A DNA stretch of 7,424 bases from an uncultured Candidatus Competibacteraceae bacterium (lineage in GTDB: Bacteria; Pseudomonadota; Gammaproteobacteria; Competibacterales; Competibacteraceae), in contig CALMNY010000503.1 in the NCBI GenBank assembly GCA_937872125.1, positions 1 to 7,424 on the forward strand. Reading direction: 5' to 3'. This document shows, piece by piece, positions 1 through 6,032 of this stretch. The translations under genes were made by a program, and so were the position numbers. The notes under the pieces are model-generated. The model saw only the letters and a list, made by a program, of their open reading frames with translations, was not told the origin of the DNA and made no database searches. Every line of letters starts with the position of its first letter. Position 1 is the first letter of the stretch.

Positions 1-95
1 GTCTGTACAAGGCGATGGGCGGCGGCTGGGTCGGGGAGGCGGAGCAGATGACCGCACCACCGGCAAAGGTGGCGGCTTCACCGCCGGCTTCATAG
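1..95 (+). CDS. RND efflux outer-membrane factor, C-terminal tail (partial)
   Basis: Only the last 30 codons are present, read in the frame starting at base 3 and ending at TAG 93-95. The readable tail starts LYKAMGGGW and then becomes an Ala/Pro-rich end. The LYKA(L/M)GGGW signature is typical of the extreme C-terminus of NodT/OprM-type outer-membrane factors, which form the TolC-like exit duct of tripartite RND efflux pumps. The Ala/Pro tail after it is a usual variable end. A strong terminator follows 20 bases later, so this is the last gene of its transcript, as expected when the order is adaptor, pump, outer-membrane factor. The substrate cannot be judged from this piece. The call rests on one short motif; another protein with a similar tail is possible. 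Confidence 0.65.
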   Translation, partial: LYKAMGGGWVGEAEQMTAPPAKVAASPPAS

Positions 96-114
96 TTGCT
101 TCTTCATCAAATCT

Positions 115-146
115 ACAAGGCGCGTTCTTACGCGCCTTGTTTTTTT
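115..146 (+). terminator. Rho-independent terminator after the efflux gene
   Basis: A perfect 11-bp stem (ACAAGGCGCGT pairing with ACGCGCCTTGT) closes a TCTT tetraloop at 126-129. It runs directly into an uninterrupted T tract (140-146). GC-rich stem, tetraloop and U tract together are a textbook intrinsic terminator for transcription from the left. It insulates the next gap from the efflux operon. Confidence 0.95.
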
Positions 147-298
147 CTGAATCGTCTCAGCAATGCCCAGAACCTCAACTTGTTGAAAAATATCAGTGAT
201 CTCAATCGGTTGTGAGAGTTGGTTTTCGCACGGCCTTTCTGAATCACAGAGTTCGTTATACCGCACCTACGCCGCCAGGTGCTCGTTTTTTGTCCAAC

Positions 299-337
299 TC
301 AAGCCTGCGCAGGCAAGTCCACGATTCTTCAAGCCTG
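299..337. repeat. 9-bp direct repeat and 12-bp palindrome
   Basis: TCAAGCCTG occurs at 299-307 and again at 329-337, exactly 30 bp apart, close to three helical turns. The first copy runs into the perfect palindrome GCCTGCGCAGGC (303-314). The second copy lacks the palindrome. This could be a binding site for a dimeric regulator of the downstream transporter, but nothing identifies the protein and chance is possible. Confidence 0.35.
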
Positions 338-363
338 ATCTTTCCCCGCCCTGGCTTCGCACG

Positions 364-396
364 GCGAGTTATCCACAGCTTTTGTGGATAACTCGC
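364..396. promoter_or_regulatory. Two head-to-head consensus DnaA boxes in a 14-bp inverted repeat
   Basis: The left arm GCGAGTTATCCACA (364-377) and the right arm TGTGGATAACTCGC (383-396) are perfect reverse complements around a 5-base centre (GCTTT). Each arm contains TTATCCACA, the strongest DnaA-box sequence in E. coli oriC, at 369-377 on the plus strand and 383-391 on the minus strand. The symmetry reaches five bases beyond the boxes, so it is more than two boxes meeting by chance. It could recruit DnaA to the region upstream of the transporter, act as a DnaA-titrating site, or fold as a hairpin in RNA. There is no dnaA, dnaN or rpmH gene and no AT-rich unwinding element here, so I do not call it an origin. 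Confidence 0.7.
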
Positions 397-432
397 TCAA
401 GACCCAGCCATTCTCATTTTGCAAACGCACTG

Positions 433-477
433 GCTCCCACGCTCCAGCGTGGGAGCACATCCAGACGCTCCAGCGTC
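433..477. repeat. REP-like double hairpin
   Basis: Two adjacent palindromes share the same core. The first is GCTCCCACGCT (433-443), CC, then AGCGTGGGAGC (446-456), an 11-bp perfect pair. The second is GACGCT (464-469), CC, then AGCGTC (472-477). Both are centred on ACGCTCCAGCGT, with seven bases between them. This paired layout resembles dispersed REP-type intergenic repeats in many gammaproteobacterial genomes (from memory, for example in Pseudomonas), usually mobilised in trans by RayT/TnpA-REP transposases. No such transposase gene is in this window. The unit may also end or stabilise transcripts. Repetition elsewhere in the genome cannot be seen from this window. Confidence 0.7.
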
Positions 478-689
478 CCCCGTGATTGCATCCCATGGAA
501 GCATCATCTTTCGCAGCGGCCTGACCATGGGCGGCCTCATGCAGGCGTTATTGAGCAATGATCCGCTCGGTGTTCATCACCGAATCCAGCAAGGGCGGCG
601 GTTCAGGCGATGCGCAATGGCTTGCACAAATAGCGGCGGGACTCCGGTTATGGGATAGTAGCCGGCGTAAAAAAACCACGAGAACCCCC

Positions 690-2654
690 ATGCCATTCAC
701 CGAAAAGCTTAAGGAAGCGGTCATTGGCAAGCCGCAAAACCCGCTTCATCCGGAAACCCACCACAACATGGCCCTGGTCGCCTTCCTGGCCTGGGTTGGT
801 CTGGGCGCCGACGGCCTGTCCTCAGCCTGCTACGGCCCCGAAGAAGCGTTTCTAGCCCTGGGCCAGTACACGCACTTTGGCCTTTATCTGGCTGCTGCCA
901 CGTTCCTGACCGTCTTCGTCATCGCACTCTCCTATAACCAGGTCATCGAACTGTTCCCGACCGGCGGCGGTGGCTACAAGGTCGCTACCCAGTTGCTGGG
1001 ACCGCGCGCCGGACTGGTCTCGGGTTCGGCGCTGCTGGTGGACTACGTGCTGACCATTTCCATCTCCATCGCCGCCGGCGTGGACGCCCTGTTCAGCCTG
1101 CTGCCACCCGGCGCCCAGCCCTACAAGCTTATGACCGAGATCGCGCTGGGGATCCTTCTGATCATGCTCAACCTGCGTGGCATCAAGGAATCCATTCGGG
1201 TGCTGCTGCCCATCTTCATCGGGTTCTTTCTGATCCACGCCGGCCTCATCATCTACGGCGTGATCGCCCATGCCGAGGGCCTGCCCCATCTGATCCCGGA
1301 CACCATCGCCGAAACCGAACATCTGACCCAGCAGATGGGCTGGATATTCGCGGTCTCGCTGTTCCTGCGCGCCTACTCACTGGGCGGCGGCACCTACACC
1401 GGGCTGGAAGCGGTTTCCAACAACGTCAACATGCTCAGCGAGCCTCGGGTCCGCACCGGGCGGTACACCATGCTCTATATGGCGGGGTCGTTGAGCTTCA
1501 CCGCCGGCGGCGTCATCCTGCTATACCTGCTCTGGAACGCTCAGCCCAGCGCCCACCAGACCCTGAACGCCGTCACTTTTGACGCCATCATCGGCAGTTG
1601 GCAACTCGATCCGCTCCTCCATTATGGCTTGCTGGCGATCGTGCTGCTGTTGGAAGCGGGGTTATTGTTCATCGCGGCTAACACCGGCTTCCTGGGTGGG
1701 CCGACGGTGCTGGCCAATATGGCAGTGGATTCCTGGGTGCCGCGTCAGTTCCGCAATCTGTCCGGCCGGTTGGTGACTCAGAACGGCATCTTTCTGATGG
1801 GGTTGGGCGCTATCGGCATTTTGCTGTGGACTCAGGGGGATGTGTCGGTGCTGGTGGTGCTGTACAGCATCAACGTGTTCATCACCTTTTCGCTCTCATT
1901 GCTGGGGTTGTGCCTGCACTGGTGGGCCAGTCGCTACGATGAGGACAACTGGAGATCAAAGCTGGCCCTGGCGCTGCTGGGCTTCACGGTCACCGGCGGC
2001 ATCCTGGTGGTGACGGTGGTGGAGAAATTCACCGAGGGCGGCTGGCTCACCATCCTGATCACCGGTCTGATCATCGGGGTTTGCGCGTTGATCAAGCGCC
2101 ATTACGAACAGGTTCGCTTGCAGTTGCGCACCATTGACACTCTTTATGCGCCGCGCCCCAACTGGGGCGAGGACTTGCCCGAACCCCCGCTGAATCCGGA
2201 ACTGCCCACCGCGATCTTCCTGGTCGGCAAGAATCGCGGACTGGGCATGTATACCCTCAAATGGCTCAACGAAGTCTTCACCGGCCATTTCAAGAACTTC
2301 ATTTTCCTGAGCGTCGGCGAGGTGGACGCCGAGAGCTACGGCGGCAAGGGTGCGCTGCGTTCCCTGCAATACCAGATCGAGAATTCGCTGCGCTACTACG
2401 TCAACTACTGCCACAGCGAGGGCTGGGCGGCTGCGTCCTACGCTGCCTTTGGCACCGACGTTGAAAAAGAACTGGAAACACTGGTGGTCAAGGTCGTGAC
2501 CGAATATCCCAACAGCGTATGCCTGGGCAGCAAGCTGATTTTCGATAACGAAAGCTGGCTGATCTCATGGCTGCACAACCACACCGCCATTGCCATGCAG
2601 CGCCGCCTGCACCTGCGGGAAATCCAGATGATCGTCACCCCGATCAAGATTTGA
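690..2654 (+). CDS. KimA-like APC-superfamily transporter, probably K+ uptake
   Basis: A 654-residue inner-membrane protein. Residues about 25-470 are hydrophobic and give roughly 12 membrane segments; residues about 470-654 form a cytoplasmic domain. The closest family I recognise is Bacillus KimA (YdaO), a high-affinity potassium importer. Shared signatures are IGKP near the start, LSSxxYGxE (43-51), the GGG(G)Y loop after FP (89-96), LLVDYxLTxxxSIxAG (115-130), TGLEAVSN (237-244), AANTGF (329-334), and a tail with LHN then RL near the end. Asp41, Tyr48, Tyr119, Thr122 and Ser126 fall where, from memory, the KimA potassium site lies. I chose ATG 690 because IGKP then sits where it does in KimA. 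An in-frame ATG at 558 would add 44 residues without family support. Neither start has a strong Shine-Dalgarno. An amino-acid permease is the alternative reading. The C-terminal domain resembles the Usp-like domain of KimA only in general layout. Confidence 0.75.
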   Translation: MPFTEKLKEAVIGKPQNPLHPETHHNMALVAFLAWVGLGADGLSSACYGPEEAFLALGQYTHFGLYLAAATFLTVFVIALSYNQVIELFPTGGGGYKVATQLLGPRAGLVSGSALLVDYVLTISISIAAGVDALFSLLPPGAQPYKLMTEIALGILLIMLNLRGIKESIRVLLPIFIGFFLIHAGLIIYGVIAHAEGLPHLIPDTIAETEHLTQQMGWIFAVSLFLRAYSLGGGTYTGLEAVSNNVNMLSEPRVRTGRYTMLYMAGSLSFTAGGVILLYLLWNAQPSAHQTLNAVTFDAIIGSWQLDPLLHYGLLAIVLLLEAGLLFIAANTGFLGGPTVLANMAVDSWVPRQFRNLSGRLVTQNGIFLMGLGAIGILLWTQGDVSVLVVLYSINVFITFSLSLLGLCLHWWASRYDEDNWRSKLALALLGFTVTGGILVVTVVEKFTEGGWLTILITGLIIGVCALIKRHYEQVRLQLRTIDTLYAPRPNWGEDLPEPPLNPELPTAIFLVGKNRGLGMYTLKWLNEVFTGHFKNFIFLSVGEVDAESYGGKGALRSLQYQIENSLRYYVNYCHSEGWAAASYAAFGTDVEKELETLVVKVVTEYPNSVCLGSKLIFDNESWLISWLHNHTAIAMQRRLHLREIQMIVTPIKI

Positions 2655-2656
2655 TC
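2642..2656. repeat. Inverted repeat spanning two abutting stop codons
   Basis: GATCAA (2642-2647), a GAT loop and TTGATC (2651-2656) form a short hairpin. It covers TGA 2652-2654 of the plus-strand transporter and TGA 2657-2655 of the minus-strand hydrolase. The two stops read TGATCA and have no base between them. With only six pairs and no U tract it is unlikely to terminate transcription alone. Confidence 0.6.
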
Positions 2657-3275
2657 AGACGCGGCGCAGCGCCTCTGTCGCCTGCGCCGCCAACCGGTCC
2701 AGTGCGGTTCCGAAGAAATGATCTGCTCCCGGGATGACAGACAGCCGGGCGGCCGGATGCCAGCACGGCAGCAGCGTCCGCAGCCTATCCAGCGGCGCCA
2801 TGCGGTCCTGGTCGCCGACCAGCGCCACTAACTCCGCGGGCGGCGCCGCGACCGGCGCAAAATCCAGAAATACGACGGGCGGCGCTATGAGCACCTGCCG
2901 CCCTACGCTGGCCAGCGGTGGGTTCAGGCCCAGGTTCACCCAGGCGCCGAAGGAATAGCCCGCCAGATCGGTGACGGTTTTGCCCAGCCCGATCAGATAC
3001 GCCGCCGCCGCCCGCACATCATCCCGCTCACCCGCGCCGTCGTCATAATCGCCCCCGCTGGCGCCGACGCCCCGAAAGTTGAACCGCAGCGTACTGTAGC
3101 CCAGTCGCTGATAGACTTCGGCCAGAGTCGTCACCACCGGGTTGCTCATTTCGCCGCCATACAGCGGGTGTGGGTGCGTAATGATCGCCGCATCCGGGCC
3201 GGGCGCCAGATACAGTTGGCCCTCCAGGCGCAACGGGCCGGCGGTGAAGAAAACATGGCGCTCGGCTACGAGCAT
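2655..3275 (-). CDS. Small alpha/beta hydrolase (COG2945-type)
   Basis: A 206-residue cytoplasmic protein with the alpha/beta-hydrolase fold and no signal peptide. Visible motifs in order: PHPLYGGxMxNxVV (35-48), a conserved block near the oxyanion region of this family; RFNFRGVGxSxG (64-75); GYSFGA (106-111) with the nucleophile Ser108; GDQDRMAP (154-161) with the probable acid Asp157; and GADHFF (183-188) with the catalytic His186. The triad is complete and the length fits the family, which is annotated as a predicted hydrolase or dienelactone-hydrolase-like protein. The physiological substrate is unknown. The ATG (3275-3273) has a GGAG Shine-Dalgarno seven bases upstream and overlaps the end of the c-di-GMP gene by 10 bases, so the two are probably co-transcribed and translationally coupled. 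The reading frame ends flush against the transporter stop codon. Confidence 0.88.
   Translation of the reverse strand: MLVAERHVFFTAGPLRLEGQLYLAPGPDAAIITHPHPLYGGEMSNPVVTTLAEVYQRLGYSTLRFNFRGVGASGGDYDDGAGERDDVRAAAAYLIGLGKTVTDLAGYSFGAWVNLGLNPPLASVGRQVLIAPPVVFLDFAPVAAPPAELVALVGDQDRMAPLDRLRTLLPCWHPAARLSVIPGADHFFGTALDRLAAQATEALRRV
2661..2690. repeat. 9-bp GC-rich inverted repeat inside the hydrolase 3' end
   Basis: GCGGCGCAG (2661-2669) and CTGCGCCGC (2682-2690) are perfect complements around a 12-base loop. It starts six bases after the transporter stop codon and encodes the last residues of the hydrolase. In the plus-strand transcript it would be a stable hairpin just past the end of translation. 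No T tract follows on either strand, so it is not a classical terminator. Codon constraint in a GC-rich gene could also produce it. Confidence 0.45.
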
Positions 3276-5737
3276 GGCGAATCTCCGTCGGTTGCCGGTA
3301 CGGGTGGCGCGACCGCTGCCGCTCTGGTCGAATCTGGCGCTAACAACTGCTTGAACTGAGTCAGTGGCAGTGGGCGGCCAAAATAGTAACCCTGACCTTC
3401 ATCACAGCCGTGATCGCGCAGAAACGCCAGTTGTTCAATCGTTTCCACCCCTTCTGCCACCACCTCCACCCCCAGGCCAAGGGCCAGGGTCAGGATCGCG
3501 TCCGTGATGGCGACGCTGCTGGTGCTGGTGGGCAGGTCCATGACAAAGGCGCGGTCAATCTTGAGCACATCCAGCGGAAAGCGCTGCAGATAGCCCAGCG
3601 AAGAATAGCCGGTGCCGAAATCGTCAATCGCGATGCGCACGCCCAGTTCTTTAAAGTTCCTCAGCGTCGCCAGATTTTCATCGCTGGGATTCATCAGGAT
3701 GCTCTCGGTCAACTCCAGTTCCAGGCAGGTGGAATCGAACCCTGAGGTCGTCAGCACGTTGCGCACCAAATCCGCGAGGCCGGCCTGTCGGAACTGTCGG
3801 GCTGACAGATTGACCGCCACCCGCAGCCCGGTGCAGCCGTCCTGATGCAACTGGCCGAACTCGCGCACCGCCGTGCGCAATACCCACTCCCCGACTTTCA
3901 GGATCAATCCGCTGTCTTCGGCGATGGAAATAAACCGAACCGGCGACAATAGGCCCAGCTCAGGATGGTTCCAGCGGATCAGCGCCTCAGCGCCCCGAAT
4001 GGCGTTCGCATGGAAATCCCATTTCGGCTGGTAGTACACCTCCAGTTCCTGCCGCTCGACAGCGTGGCGCAAGTGGGTTTCCAAACTCAGCCGCTCGCGT
4101 GACAACACCGTAGCCCCGGACAAATAGATCTGGTAGTTATTGCGCCCCATGTCCTTGGCGCGATACAGGGCGATATCGCTATTACGCAGCAACACGTCGG
4201 AATTTCGCCCATCGCGGGGGTACAGACTGATACCGATGCTGCAACTGGAGTGCAATTCGTTATCATCCAGCCGATAAGGTTCGGCCACGGCCTCCAGGAT
4301 TCGCTGTGCGATCACGGCCGCTTCGTCGCCGGAGGCAAGATCGGGCAGGAGCACGGCGAATTCATCGCCGCCTTGGCGGGAGACGGTATCGCATTCACGC
4401 ACGCATTGCTGCAACCGCACCGCGACTTCGCGCAGTAACCGGTCGCCGACCGCATGGCCCAGGGTGTCGTTGATCCGTTTGAACAGGTCGAGATCAATCA
4501 TTATCACGCCCACCAGGCCATGAGTGCGCCCGGCCCGCAGCACCTCCTGCTGCAGTCGGTCGGTCAGCAAGGCCCGGTTGGGCAGGCCGGTGAGCGCATC
4601 GTATTGGGCCAGGTGCTGGATGCGCTCCTCGGCCTGCTTGCGTTCGGTGATGTCCTGCACCACCGTCACGAAATAATTCACCACACCGTTTGCGCGCCGC
4701 AAGCACCGGCTCGATAAGCTGACATTCAATAGTTCGCCATCCTGGCGCACAAAGCGTTTGTCGAGCGAATAACCCTCGATCCGGCGATTGAGCACCCGCT
4801 CGAATTGCGCCATCTCGGCGGCCAGGTCCTCGGGATGGGTCAGCTCGGCCCAGCTCATTTGCAGCAGTCGGGCGCGGGGGTAACCAAGCATCTCGCACAG
4901 CCGGTCGTTGACCTCCAACCAGCGCCGGTCGAGGCTGGTCAGGGCGATACCGATCAACGGCAGTTCGAAATAGCTGCGGAATCGGGTTTCGCTGGCCCGC
5001 AGTGTCTCCTCGATCCGTTTGAGTTCGGCGATATCGGTGTGTGCGCCCAGATAGCCGGTGACGCCGCCGGCGCGATCGCGCAATGGCGCGGTGCGGGTGC
5101 TCAGCCAGGTTTCCTGGCCGGAAGGGGTGCGAAAGCGATGCTCGATCACCAACTCGGAGCCGGTTGCAACCGCTTGCCGCCATGCCCCCGTCACCGGTTC
5201 CTGATCTTCGGGATGCAGGGCGCCGGTCCACCCTAAATCGAGCGCCTGCTGCGTAGTCAAGCCAGCCAGTTGGCGCCAGCAATCGTTCACATAGCGACAT
5301 TCCCCCTGAGCATTGGTCAGAAAAACGCCTACCGGAAGCTGTTCGACCAGGGTGTTAAAGCACCGCTCGTTGTCGCGTAGACTGTCCATGGCTTGCCGTT
5401 GCCGTTCGATTTCGGCTTCCAGCACACTGAGGCGATGCTGGCGGCTGTCCAGCTCCACGCCAAGGGTTTCAAGCTGCTGTCGCGCTCGCTGCAATCGGCG
5501 GCGCTGTTCAAGCAAAGCCGCAAGCGCGCCGCCGCCCAGTCCCAGGGCCACCAACCCGCCACCAATCCAAAACGCGAATGAGTCATGGCCAGGATTGTGG
5601 TCTCGGGATTCAGCGACGACCGCCGGCGCGTCTGGCGCCGCCAAAACAGGCGGCGGCGCGCTGCTGGCCAACCACGCCAGCCCCAGCGCCAGCATCCAGT
5701 GAATTATCCTGTGGTCCGCACCCACACTGACGTTCAT
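3266..5737 (-). CDS. Membrane-anchored PAS-PAS-GGDEF-EAL c-di-GMP enzyme
   Basis: An 823-residue bifunctional candidate from ATG 5737. Residues about 11-34 are hydrophobic and end in VLAAPDA, a signal anchor or cleavable signal. A short periplasmic stretch follows, then a membrane segment (54-76), a coiled coil (77-120), PAS 1 (126-238), PAS 2 (250-366, ending DITERK), GGDEF (376-540) and EAL (552-795). The cyclase site GGDEF (456-460) is intact, and RECD (447-450) is an RxxD inhibitory site with correct spacing. The phosphodiesterase residues also look intact: EAL 584-586, Asn643, ELTES (675-679), DDFGTG (705-710), Lys726 and AEGVE (761-765). It could therefore make or degrade c-di-GMP, gated by the PAS sensors. 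Start choice is uncertain: GTG 5797 lacks a Shine-Dalgarno, TTG 5767 has GGGGA six bases upstream, and ATG 5737 has only a weak site but puts the hydrophobic segment at the N-terminus. The hydrolase gene overlaps its end. Confidence 0.93.
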   Translation of the reverse strand: MNVSVGADHRIIHWMLALGLAWLASSAPPPVLAAPDAPAVVAESRDHNPGHDSFAFWIGGGLVALGLGGGALAALLEQRRRLQRARQQLETLGVELDSRQHRLSVLEAEIERQRQAMDSLRDNERCFNTLVEQLPVGVFLTNAQGECRYVNDCWRQLAGLTTQQALDLGWTGALHPEDQEPVTGAWRQAVATGSELVIEHRFRTPSGQETWLSTRTAPLRDRAGGVTGYLGAHTDIAELKRIEETLRASETRFRSYFELPLIGIALTSLDRRWLEVNDRLCEMLGYPRARLLQMSWAELTHPEDLAAEMAQFERVLNRRIEGYSLDKRFVRQDGELLNVSLSSRCLRRANGVVNYFVTVVQDITERKQAEERIQHLAQYDALTGLPNRALLTDRLQQEVLRAGRTHGLVGVIMIDLDLFKRINDTLGHAVGDRLLREVAVRLQQCVRECDTVSRQGGDEFAVLLPDLASGDEAAVIAQRILEAVAEPYRLDDNELHSSCSIGISLYPRDGRNSDVLLRNSDIALYRAKDMGRNNYQIYLSGATVLSRERLSLETHLRHAVERQELEVYYQPKWDFHANAIRGAEALIRWNHPELGLLSPVRFISIAEDSGLILKVGEWVLRTAVREFGQLHQDGCTGLRVAVNLSARQFRQAGLADLVRNVLTTSGFDSTCLELELTESILMNPSDENLATLRNFKELGVRIAIDDFGTGYSSLGYLQRFPLDVLKIDRAFVMDLPTSTSSVAITDAILTLALGLGVEVVAEGVETIEQLAFLRDHGCDEGQGYYFGRPLPLTQFKQLLAPDSTRAAAVAPPVPATDGDSPCS
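3283..3286 (-). promoter_or_regulatory. Ribosome binding site of the hydrolase gene
   Basis: Read on the minus strand, GGAG lies seven bases before ATG 3275, inside the last codons of the c-di-GMP gene. It supports this ATG and is placed for re-initiation by ribosomes finishing the upstream gene at TAG 3268-3266. Confidence 0.7.
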
Positions 5738-5788
5738 CGCATTGCCCAACCCATGGATTCGTTTCAAGCGATTTCCCCGGTTATTCAG

Positions 5789-5860
5789 GTGTTTCACGGC
5801 GTCACTGCTTGATTATAATCATCTTTATCATGAAACACAGCATAAGTGGTGAGTTTCACC
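5789..5860. repeat. Repeated GTTTCAC half-sites (candidate operator)
   Basis: GTGTTTCA (5789-5796) and its exact complement TGAAACAC (5831-5838) form an 8-bp inverted repeat that brackets the palindromic -10 sequence. A third related copy, GAGTTTCAC (5851-5859), lies inside a smaller inverted repeat, GGTGA (5848-5852) and TCACC (5856-5860). Several half-sites around a divergent promoter suggest a regulator that could control both genes. The regulator is unknown. The leftmost copy lies at the possible GTG 5797 start of the c-di-GMP gene. Confidence 0.45.
5810..5821. promoter_or_regulatory. Palindromic -10 element, usable on both strands
   Basis: TGATTATAATCA is a perfect 12-bp palindrome. It contains TATAAT on the plus strand (5814-5819) and on the minus strand (5817-5812), a consensus sigma70 -10 hexamer each way. 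On the minus strand, transcription would begin near 5805, ahead of the c-di-GMP gene starts at 5767 and 5737. The -35 positions are weak on both strands (for example TGTGTT on the minus strand), so an activator or an extended contact may be needed. Confidence 0.5.
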
Positions 5861-5935
5861 TTGTCCAATCAAGTTGGCTACGCACAACAGGCCTTCTGAC
5901 GCTCTCAAATGCTGATTTGCAGTGGTGCGCGCATC

Positions 5936-5944
5936 TTATCCACA
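5936..5944 (+). promoter_or_regulatory. Consensus DnaA box upstream of moaA
   Basis: TTATCCACA matches the consensus exactly and is the same nonamer as in the inverted pair at 364-396. It lies 88 bases before the moaA start in non-coding DNA. It is a single box; regulation by DnaA is only a possibility. Confidence 0.45.
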
Positions 5945-6032
5945 CAGGTATATGCCCTCATATCTCTGAAGAGGGATTCCAGCAAATTGTGATGACTTTC
6001 CAGGCCGACTTCATGGTAAGTTAAATTTTATT

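Larger units (their letters stand above)
147..689. other. Long intergenic region without a convincing gene
   Basis: These 543 bases separate the efflux terminator from the transporter start. Reading frames here carry no recognisable protein motif, and their starts lack good ribosome binding sites. The frame of the transporter stays open back to an ATG at 558, but the extra 44 residues look non-conserved. Visible content: a 9-bp direct repeat and a 12-bp palindrome (299-337), a DnaA-box inverted repeat (364-396), a REP-like double hairpin (433-477), and a small 6-bp hairpin (567-583, TCGGTG/CACCGA). No sigma70 promoter with a good -35/-10 pair stands out, although the transporter needs one here because the terminator blocks read-through. 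The first part is visibly more AT-rich than the flanking genes. Confidence 0.6.
5738..6032. other. Divergent control region between the c-di-GMP gene and moaA
   Basis: This AT-richer interval of about 300 bases separates divergent genes and should hold both promoters. The first 60 bases remain coding if a GTG (5797) or TTG (5767) start is used. It contains a 12-bp palindrome with a consensus -10 (5810-5821), three GTTTCAC-like half-sites (5789-5859) and a DnaA box (5936-5944). A frame from ATG 5830 encodes 64 residues ending eight bases before moaA, but it has no ribosome binding site and no recognisable motif. I see no convincing molybdenum-cofactor riboswitch fold, and no good sigma70 pair for moaA. 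Confidence 0.55.

Noticed and set aside
364..396. Replication origin
   Set aside because: Only two DnaA boxes, with no AT-rich unwinding repeats and no dnaA, dnaN, gidA or rpmH nearby.
196..658. Overlapping open frames of 121 and 79 codons in the left gap
   Set aside because: They span the DnaA-box palindrome and the REP-like repeat, have no recognisable motif, and have unusual composition with no ribosome binding site.
558..689. 44-codon N-terminal extension of the transporter
   Set aside because: It is Gly/Ser/Arg-rich with no hydrophobic or family-like features. The IGKP motif that follows fits the known N-terminus of KimA when ATG 690 is used. Kept as an open question, not as the annotated start.
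852..1322. Long minus-strand frames inside the transporter, the c-di-GMP gene and moaA
   Set aside because: They are GC-rich shadows of real genes in other frames, rich in Gln/Gly/Asp/Arg or Arg/Ser/Pro with no motifs.
5830..6024. Possible 64-residue small protein just upstream of moaA
   Set aside because: No Shine-Dalgarno, no known motif, and it runs through the control region and the DnaA box. A leader peptide cannot be excluded but has no positive support.
5860..6032. Moco riboswitch upstream of moaA
   Set aside because: The leader is AT-rich and has only short stems such as CCCTC/GAGGG (5955-5975). The multi-stem architecture of the Moco RNA motif is not visible.
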